Below are positions 1 through 5,111 of a stretch of 11,973 nt of DNA, in pieces. The position numbers and the translations under genes are program-made. The DNA comes from JBCCRH01 sp039208045 (GTDB lineage Bacteria; Bacteroidota; Bacteroidia; Chitinophagales; Saprospiraceae), in contig JBCCRH010000158.1 of assembly GCA_039208045.1 (NCBI GenBank), positions 1 to 11,973 of the forward strand, read 5' to 3'. Numbering within the stretch: the stretch's first letter is position 1; the number at the start of each line of letters is the position of its first letter. Under the pieces are notes generated by a model. It did not search any database and was not told the origin of the DNA. It was given only the letters and a program-made list of their open reading frames with translations.

Positions 1-890
1 GCAAAATCGCGGATATATTCTTGCATTTCGGAGGCGTCCTGATCGTATTCGCCAAACTCATTGGGTAAGCCCGCATTAGGATAGGCGCTGGTATAACAGT
101 CTGAAATCTTCGAAAGTGCTTCGATATGTGGCCGCATCTCGGTAGCTCCAAGGGCACAATTTAAACCAACACTAAGCAGATTCATATGACTCACAGATAC
201 CCAAAATGCTTCTACCGTTTGCCCCGAAAGGGTTCTACCACTCGCGTCCGTAATGGTGCCAGAAACCATAACAGGAATCTCTAGCTGCCGCTCTTCCTGC
301 AATTGGTCGATTGCAAAAAGCGCTGCTTTTGCGTTGAGCGTATCAAAAATAGTTTCTACCAATAGTAAATCTGATCCTCCATCTAGTAATCCTTTAGCTT
401 GCTCATAATAGGCAGTGCGTAATTCCTCGAAAGAGGTCGCCCGATAGCCGGGGTTATTGACATCAGGAGAAATCGACGCCGTACGATTCGTAGGCCCCAT
501 TGCCCCCGCTACAAAGCGCTGCTCCCCAGGATGCTCGGCCATAAACTCCACCGCCGCTTCCTTGGCAATTTTAGCGGAAGCGAAATTTAGCTCGTACGCC
601 AAGTGCTCCATATCATAATCGGCCATCGCAATGGTCGTACCACTAAAGGTATTGGTCTCGATAATATCGGCCCCCGCATCCAGGTACGCACGATGAATCG
701 CCTTAATGATCTGTGGCTGTGTAATCGACAACAAGTCATTGTTGCCCTTTACATCTTTATGAAAATCAGCAAAACGTTCTCCTCGGTAATCCGCCTCATC
801 TAGGCGATACTGCTGGATCATCGTCCCCATCGCACCATCAATTACCAAGATGCGCTCTTTGAGTAGGTCTTGTATAGTAGTTGTCTGCAT
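1..890 (-). CDS. metH: Methionine synthase MetH, homocysteine-binding N-terminal domain (C-terminal part outside window)
   Basis: Cobalamin-dependent methionine synthase transfers a methyl group from 5-methyltetrahydrofolate to homocysteine in the cytoplasm. About 296 codons are visible, starting at an ATG at 890-888 and leaving the window on the left. The translation has the family signatures of the homocysteine S-methyltransferase barrel: DGAMGTMIQ near residue 18, ETNTFSGT, GPTNRTASISPDVNNPG, VETIFDTLNAKAALFA and GLNCALG. Cys245 in the last motif corresponds to the first of the three zinc-binding cysteines of the family (Cys247 in E. coli MetH); the later pair is not reached. The full E. 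coli enzyme is about 1,227 residues. In many Bacteroidota this domain is encoded by a separate short gene, so it cannot be told here whether the gene is full length or split. It is transcribed divergently from the cytochrome peroxidase gene. No riboswitch was recognised in front of it. Confidence 0.96.
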   Translation of the reverse strand, partial: MQTTTIQDLLKERILVIDGAMGTMIQQYRLDEADYRGERFADFHKDVKGNNDLLSITQPQIIKAIHRAYLDAGADIIETNTFSGTTIAMADYDMEHLAYELNFASAKIAKEAAVEFMAEHPGEQRFVAGAMGPTNRTASISPDVNNPGYRATSFEELRTAYYEQAKGLLDGGSDLLLVETIFDTLNAKAALFAIDQLQEERQLEIPVMVSGTITDASGRTLSGQTVEAFWVSVSHMNLLSVGLNCALGATEMRPHIEALSKISDCYTSAYPNAGLPNEFGEYDQDASEMQEYIRDF

Positions 891-1181
891 AGGATTGTAA
901 ACTTTGCGAATTGTAAAAATAGCTTTTTCCGGCAAGATGAGTATTTAGAAACGGCTGGGACAAATGAGAAGTTGAAATTTTATGACAAAAAGAAGCCTCC
1001 ACTTTTTTTGTTTAACCCACTTAATAATGAGTCAGTTATAGAAAATTTTCAAAAAAGTCAATAATTTAAGAAACCTCTGCCGCAGAATCTCGTATTTTAC
1101 ACCATAGTCCTAAAGAGTGAAGCCCTCCTATTTTTAAAAGTGTTTAACACTATTTTATTTGATAATCCCAATCGTTGAACA
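891..1181. promoter_or_regulatory. Divergent intergenic region between metH and the cytochrome peroxidase gene
   Basis: This A+T-rich 291-bp stretch separates two divergent genes and must hold both promoters. On the metH side, TATTTTTA (minus strand, 921-914) differs by one base from the Bacteroidota -7 consensus TAnnTTTG. On the peroxidase side TTTATTTG, about 20 nt before the ATG, also differs by one base. Neither has a clear -33 TTG at the expected spacing, so both promoter calls are weak. No Shine-Dalgarno sequence precedes either start, which is usual in Bacteroidota. Translations of the short open frames here look like noise. Confidence 0.4.
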
Positions 1182-2516
1182 ATGAAGCGACTGTCACTAA
1201 CACTGCTGTTGGCCGCAAGCTTATGGGCTTGTACTAGCGATGTTCTACCGAACCCCATTGATGCGACCCTCAAAAATCGACTGGAATACCTGTCTTCTAA
1301 TGGCTCCATCGACCATTTTATCCTTCCGGAGGCCAACAACTATGATGCGATCCCACAGGATATCAATAACCCTCTTACTGAAGAAAAAGTAGCCCTCGGC
1401 AAATTGCTGTTTTACGAAACTGGCATTGCGCGCGACCCGGTCCACGAAGAAGGCTTAGGTACCTACTCTTGTGCCACTTGCCATGTGCCTACGGCAGGCT
1501 TTATGCCGGGGCGTATCCAGGGTATCGCGGATGGTGGATTAGGCTTTGGCCAAAATGGAGAGTCGCGCGATCAAAGTCCTACCTATGCTGATGGCCAAAT
1601 GGATGTGCAGGGGGCCCGCCCGATTGGGTTGCTCAATGTAGCTTTTGTATCCAATACCACCTGGAATGGAAAATTTGGGGCCAACCATAATAATGTAGGC
1701 ACGGAAGCTGTATGGGGAGTGGGGGATGAAACCACGGAAGTGAATCACTTGGGTATGAGTGGCCTGGAAACACAAAACCTGGAAGGCCTAGACTTACACC
1801 GCATGGTAATTGACGACTATGTGCTCGACGAGCTAGGCTACCGCGTCTTGTACGACTTAGCCTTCCCGGATTTTCCAGTAGAAGAACGCTATTCTAAAAT
1901 GGCTACCTCTTTCGCTATTTCTGCTTACCTGAGAACATTATTATCTACTGAAGCACCCTTCCAAAACTGGCTCAAGGGCGATATTGCAGCGCTCTCCGAC
2001 GACGAAAAAGCAGGGGCTGTCCTTTTTTATAACAAAGCAGGCTGCTACCGCTGCCACCAGGGCGCCGCCATGAGTGCCAATGAGTTTCACGCGCTAGGCG
2101 TAAAAGACCTCTACGAAGCGGGCGGCTACCAGACGGGCCCTGAAGATAAGCGAAACCTGGGCCGTGGTGGATTTACCGGCCGTGCAGAGGATCTATACAA
2201 ATTTAAAGTCCCTTCCATCTATAATATGGGCGAATCGCCCTTCTACTTTCATGGCAGTAGCAAGCGTTCCCTCTTGGCTCTGGTCGAGTATTTTAATGAA
2301 GGCGTTGCTGAAAATCTAAACGTCCCAGATGAGCAACTTTCGCCCTTTTTTCATCCCCTGAATTTGACCAAAGAAGAAGTAAATCAATTAGTATCCTTCT
2401 TAGATCGAGGGCTCACCGATCCGAACCTCAACCGCTATGTGCCGGAACATGTGCTTTCGGGCAACTGCATTCCGAATAATGATTATACGACGAAGTATGA
2501 CTTAGGGTGTGAGTAG
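1182..2516 (+). CDS. Lipoprotein di-haem cytochrome c peroxidase (CCP/MauG family)
   Basis: A 444-residue predicted lipoprotein. The N-terminus has a short hydrophobic signal followed by the lipobox LWAC, giving a lipidated Cys17, so it is probably anchored in the outer or inner membrane facing the periplasm. It carries two c-type haem motifs, CATCH at residues 97-101 and CYRCH at 288-292, spaced as in bacterial di-haem cytochrome c peroxidases and MauG-like proteins. FKVPSIYNMGESPFYFHG (341-358) is the conserved segment after the second haem. Family members reduce hydrogen peroxide using electrons from cytochromes or oxidise protein-bound substrates; which applies here cannot be seen. The tail (about 421-444) holds two extra cysteines, Cys429 and Cys443, a C-terminal arrangement I associate with Bacteroidota members. 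No cytochrome maturation genes lie nearby. The gene stands alone, with metH divergent on one side and repeats 8 bp past its stop on the other. Confidence 0.92.
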   Translation: MKRLSLTLLLAASLWACTSDVLPNPIDATLKNRLEYLSSNGSIDHFILPEANNYDAIPQDINNPLTEEKVALGKLLFYETGIARDPVHEEGLGTYSCATCHVPTAGFMPGRIQGIADGGLGFGQNGESRDQSPTYADGQMDVQGARPIGLLNVAFVSNTTWNGKFGANHNNVGTEAVWGVGDETTEVNHLGMSGLETQNLEGLDLHRMVIDDYVLDELGYRVLYDLAFPDFPVEERYSKMATSFAISAYLRTLLSTEAPFQNWLKGDIAALSDDEKAGAVLFYNKAGCYRCHQGAAMSANEFHALGVKDLYEAGGYQTGPEDKRNLGRGGFTGRAEDLYKFKVPSIYNMGESPFYFHGSSKRSLLALVEYFNEGVAENLNVPDEQLSPFFHPLNLTKEEVNQLVSFLDRGLTDPNLNRYVPEHVLSGNCIPNNDYTTKYDLGCE

Positions 2517-2660
2517 GGCATATCCCCCTATCGGGGGTCGCTACGTTTCAGGGCTCGCTGATCACTCGGCTGGCTCCTTCGTCGCCATCTGCCTGCCTAA
2601 GGCAGTCACCCTTCCACATCGCTTATGCGTCTGGCTGGGCTGGGCTGCCTACACTGTTCA
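2517..2660. repeat. Hairpin-rich left flank of the repeat array
   Basis: G+C-rich non-coding DNA directly after the peroxidase stop codon. It contains a 5-bp stem CCCCC-TATC-GGGGG at 2524-2537 and CTGCC-TAA-GGCAG at 2593-2605. Neither hairpin is followed by a T-run, so they are not typical intrinsic terminators, although the first lies where one would be expected. The 2619-2632 segment ATCGCTTATGCGTC resembles ATAGCGTAAGCGTC at 3809-3822, upstream of repeat copy C, suggesting that the repeat unit extends further left than the part I can align confidently. The long open frame through this region and copy A has no protein-like features and is judged non-coding. Confidence 0.5.
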
Positions 2661-2915
2661 CAGCTTACCCACCGAAGCGGGCAGTATCCTGCACGCACTG
2701 GTAGATTATAGACAGTCGCCCAACTACATCGGACAAAGTATCCTTAAATGCACCTGTGTAAGGTATTGTAAAAATCGTCCGCCTCAGTCGGACAATAAAT
2801 CGACCGTTGGGACATGTACATTTTGCAATACTGCCCGACTCAGTCGGACAACCTGACTATAAACTAACCCAGCACACACCAGTTGCGCCCGACTTCGTTG
2901 GGCAGCCTGTACCTT
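2661..2915. repeat. Structured repeat, copy A
   Basis: First of three related copies (A, B, C), recognisable from CAGCTTACCCACCGAAG to GCAGCCTGTACCTT. It is the most divergent copy. Hairpins: GTCCG-CCTCAGT-CGGAC at 2777-2793; the near-perfect palindrome CCGACTCAGTCGG at 2835-2847; GCCCGAC-TTC-GTTGGGC at 2887-2903 with one G-T pair. The hairpin that is clean in B and C near the start of the unit is damaged here: CCAAC and ATCGG at about 2720-2732 pair at only three of five positions. The long conserved single-stranded stretch GGGACATGTACATTTTGCAA lies between the second and third hairpins, as in the other copies. Confidence 0.85.
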
Positions 2916-3022
2916 TTAAACAAATATGTGTAGACTGTAGCCTTTCACAAACAGTTATTTTATGTATACTGAAATATAAGCCTGTGATTTTTAGTTAAAT
3001 GACCAAACACCATTTATCAATC
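2916..3022. other. A+T-rich leader between repeat A and the transposase gene
   Basis: About 107 bp with base composition clearly different from the flanking repeats. It probably contains the transposase promoter and translation start region and may be the left part of the mobile unit. I see no clear inverted repeats or promoter consensus. An in-frame ATG at 2999 could extend the transposase by eight residues, but the ATG at 3023 fits the family better. Confidence 0.4.
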
Positions 3023-3487
3023 ATGGCAAATACTTACACGCAGTTATATGTTCAAATTGTTTTCGCAGTAAAACGACGAGAAGCGCTAATTCCAAAGCAA
3101 CACAAAGAAGAACTGCATAAATACATTACAGGAATCGTTAAAAAGCGGGGTCAAAAACTTTTAGCGGTCCATGCCATGCCCGATCATATCCATATTTTCA
3201 TCGGCTTCAAGCCAACGCTAAAACTTTCGGACTTGGTACGAGATATCAAGACCGCTTCCTCTCAATTTATCAGAGAAAAGCGGTTCACACCTTTTCAATT
3301 TAACTGGCAGGAAGGCTATGGTGCTTTCACCTATGCGCATTCGCAAGTGGGAGCAGTATGTCGATATATAGAAAATCAAGAACAGCATCACAAAAAGAAG
3401 ACCTTTAGAATGGAATACCTCGAATTCTTAGAAAAGTTTGAGGTCACTTATGAAGAGCGATATGCATTTGACTTTTTAGAGGAGTAG
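3023..3487 (+). CDS. tnpA: IS200/RAYT-like HUH (Y1) transposase
   Basis: A single-domain Y1 transposase of 154 residues, close to the usual length of IS200/IS605 TnpA and of short Bacteroidota relatives. These enzymes cut and rejoin single-stranded DNA next to small hairpins through a 5'-phosphotyrosine link. The HUH metal-binding pair is His55-Ile-His57 in MPDHIHIF. The catalytic tyrosine is very probably Tyr115 in RYIENQEQHH. The start at MANTYTQL (3023) is preferred because family members begin this way; an upstream ATG at 2999 would add eight poorly conserved residues. There is no adjacent tnpB. The gene lies between repeat copies A and B, and copy B begins 3 nt after its stop codon. That arrangement resembles REP-associated tyrosine transposases (RAYTs), which act on REP hairpins in the genome. 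All catalytic residues are present, so the protein looks functional. Whether it is a self-mobile IS200-like element or a domesticated RAYT is inference. Confidence 0.93.
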   Translation: MANTYTQLYVQIVFAVKRREALIPKQHKEELHKYITGIVKKRGQKLLAVHAMPDHIHIFIGFKPTLKLSDLVRDIKTASSQFIREKRFTPFQFNWQEGYGAFTYAHSQVGAVCRYIENQEQHHKKKTFRMEYLEFLEKFEVTYEERYAFDFLEE

Positions 3488-3489
3488 GA

Positions 3490-3754
3490 CAGCTTGCCCA
3501 CCGAAGGGGGCAGTATCTTGCACACACTGGTAGGTTATAGACAGTTGCCCGACTACGTCGGACAGAGTATCCTCAAATTCCCATGTGCAGTGCATGGTAA
3601 AAATCGTCTGCCTCAGTCAGACAATAAATCAACCGTTGGGACATGTACATTTTGCAATATTGTCCTGCATGGACAACCTGTCTATAAACTAACCCAGCAC
3701 ACACCAGTTGCGCCCGGCTTCGTTGGGCAGCCTGTACCTTCTAGCAAATGCATG
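3490..3754. repeat. Structured repeat, copy B
   Basis: Second copy, starting immediately after the transposase stop codon and very similar to copy C over its whole length. Hairpins in order: CCGAC-TAC-GTCGG at 3549-3561; GTCTG-CCTCAGT-CAGAC at 3606-3622; TTGTCC-TGCAT-GGACAA at 3660-3676; GCCCGGC-TTC-GTTGGGC at 3712-3728 with two G-T pairs. The third hairpin occupies the same site as the CCGACTnAGTCGG palindrome of A and C but has an unrelated sequence and is about 4 nt shorter. The end is set where similarity to copy C fades. Confidence 0.88.
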
Positions 3755-3840
3755 AAAACCATAGATTCCAGTGGCTATTGCTCACATACCAATACAGGTA
3801 CTTCCCTGATAGCGTAAGCGTCAACATCCTACACAGCTTA
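3755..3840. other. Spacer between repeat copies B and C
   Basis: Short spacer without coding potential. Its right end, with CCTACAC and CACAGCTTA at about 3829-3840, resembles the sequence just left of copy A (CCTACAC at 2648-2654 and CACAGCTTA at 2659-2667). A short tandem CAGCTTA-CAGCTTG occurs at the boundary with copy C. This may mark the true left edge of the repeat unit. Confidence 0.4.
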
Positions 3841-4109
3841 CAGCTTGCCCACCGAAAGGGGCAGTATCCTGCACACACTGGTAGGTTATAGACAGTTGCC
3901 CGACTACGTCGGACAGGGTATCCTCAAATTCCCATGTGCAATGCATGGTAAAAATCGTCTGCCTCAGTCAGACAATAAATCAACCGTTGGGACATGTACA
4001 TTTTGCAATACTGCCCGACTTAGTCGGACAATCTGTCTATAAACTAACCCAGCACACACCAGTTGCGCCCGACTTCGTTGGGCAGCCTGTACCTTCTAGC
4101 AGATGCATA
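3841..4109. repeat. Structured repeat, copy C
   Basis: Third copy, nearly identical to B except at the third hairpin and a handful of single bases. Hairpins: CCGAC-TAC-GTCGG at 3900-3912; GTCTG-CCTCAGT-CAGAC at 3957-3973; CCGACTTAGTCGG at 4015-4027; GCCCGAC-TTC-GTTGGGC at 4067-4083. It ends about 40 bp from the queG stop codon, so it lies at the 3' end of the leftward operon. The open frames through copies B and C translate the same repeat and are not genes. Confidence 0.88.
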
Positions 4110-4145
4110 AGCACCGAAGATTCTAGCAGACAGATTTTAAAGGCT

Positions 4146-5111
4146 CTATTCTAACTTCTTCTTACTGACAGAATCACGTCCACTCGTCAAAAACGCAATA
4201 TTCCGCTTTAGCCCCGCATACTTCGTACGCTTTACTGCTGATTTGCGAAATATGTCCCGAAACACCTCCTCCGTCAATTCCTCCCAATCGGATGAGGTGA
4301 ACGCGAGCAAATCAGGGTGGGGCTCGAAGTCAGGTTCTTCGTGGGGCTTGGAGAATCGATTCCAAGGGCAGACCTCTTGGCAAATGTCGCAGCCGAACAT
4401 CCAATTGTCGAACTGGCCGGCCATGTCTTCGGGGATGGCAGACTTGAGCTCGATGGTGAAATAGGAAATGCACTTGCTGCCATCTACTACGTAACCAGAA
4501 GGAGAAATGGCTTCTGTAGGGCAAGCGTCGATACATTTGGTGCAAGTGCCACAGTAGTCCTTGATGGGTTGGTCGTATGCTAGCTCTAGGTCGATGATGA
4601 GTTCTGCTAGGAAAAAGTAGGAGCCTGCTTTGGGGTGGATGAGCATGGTATTTTTACCCATCCAACCATTACCGCTGCGCCGCGCCCAGTCGCGCTCCAG
4701 TACAGGGGCGGAGTCTACAAAGACGCGGCCTTCTACTGCGCCAATTTCCGTTTGTAAGAATTGTAGCAAGCTCTTGAGCTTATGCTTGATCACAAAATGA
4801 TAATCTTTGCCGTAGGCGTACTTGCTGATCTTGGGGGCGCTTGGGTCATGCTGCTGCTTGGGGGTGTAGTAATTGTACAGGAGACTGACAACGGACTTTG
4901 CCCCAGGCACGAGCTTGGTCGGGTCGACGCGCTTATCGAAGTGATTGGCCATGTAGCCCATCTCACCATGCATGTGCTGATTGAGCCAGGCCTCTAGGCG
5001 CCGGGCTTCCTCATCCATATACTCGGCTTTGGCAATGCCTACATAGCTGAAGCCTAGACGATGGGCTTCTTCCCGCAAAAGGTGCGTGTATTGTGCAGCC
5101 AGCTTGATCAA
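4146..5111 (-). CDS. queG: Epoxyqueuosine reductase QueG
   Basis: A 321-residue cytoplasmic iron-sulfur and cobalamin enzyme that reduces epoxyqueuosine to queuosine in tRNA, the last step of queuosine synthesis. Two [4Fe-4S] motifs are complete: Cys187-x2-Cys190-x2-Cys193-x3-Cys197 (CGTCTKCIDACP) and Cys214 with Cys241-x2-Cys244-x3-Cys248 (FGCDICQEVCPW). The segment VDSAPVLERDWARRSG carries Asp133, matching the aspartate proposed as proton donor in the structurally studied enzyme. The length is slightly short of typical because the C-terminal HEAT-like tail is minimal. The start is TTG at 5111-5109, sharing the bases TTGA with the stop codon of the preceding gene, which implies translational coupling. 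The next Met is residue 32, inside the conserved N-terminal fold, so it cannot be the start. No other queuosine genes are present. The reason it shares an operon with a propeller protein is not evident. Confidence 0.96.
   Translation of the reverse strand: MIKLAAQYTHLLREEAHRLGFSYVGIAKAEYMDEEARRLEAWLNQHMHGEMGYMANHFDKRVDPTKLVPGAKSVVSLLYNYYTPKQQHDPSAPKISKYAYGKDYHFVIKHKLKSLLQFLQTEIGAVEGRVFVDSAPVLERDWARRSGNGWMGKNTMLIHPKAGSYFFLAELIIDLELAYDQPIKDYCGTCTKCIDACPTEAISPSGYVVDGSKCISYFTIELKSAIPEDMAGQFDNWMFGCDICQEVCPWNRFSKPHEEPDFEPHPDLLAFTSSDWEELTEEVFRDIFRKSAVKRTKYAGLKRNIAFLTSGRDSVSKKKLE

Noticed and set aside
891..1020. SAM or cobalamin riboswitch in front of metH
   Set aside because: The leader to the start codon is short and A+T-rich, and I could find no recognisable conserved riboswitch core or B12-box.
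2509..2856. Open frame of 115 codons overlapping the peroxidase end and repeat A
   Set aside because: Its translation is that of repeat and hairpin DNA. Related short frames recur in copies B and C with frame breaks, and there is no protein-like conservation.
2661..4109. CRISPR array or phage-type direct repeats
   Set aside because: The units are about 260 bp, only three in number, differ from each other, and have no regular spacers or cas genes.
3494..4154. Open frames within repeat copies B and C (for example 3494-3817, 3845-4042, 3936-4154)
   Set aside because: They are translations of the same structured repeat. Differences between copies preserve stems rather than codons.
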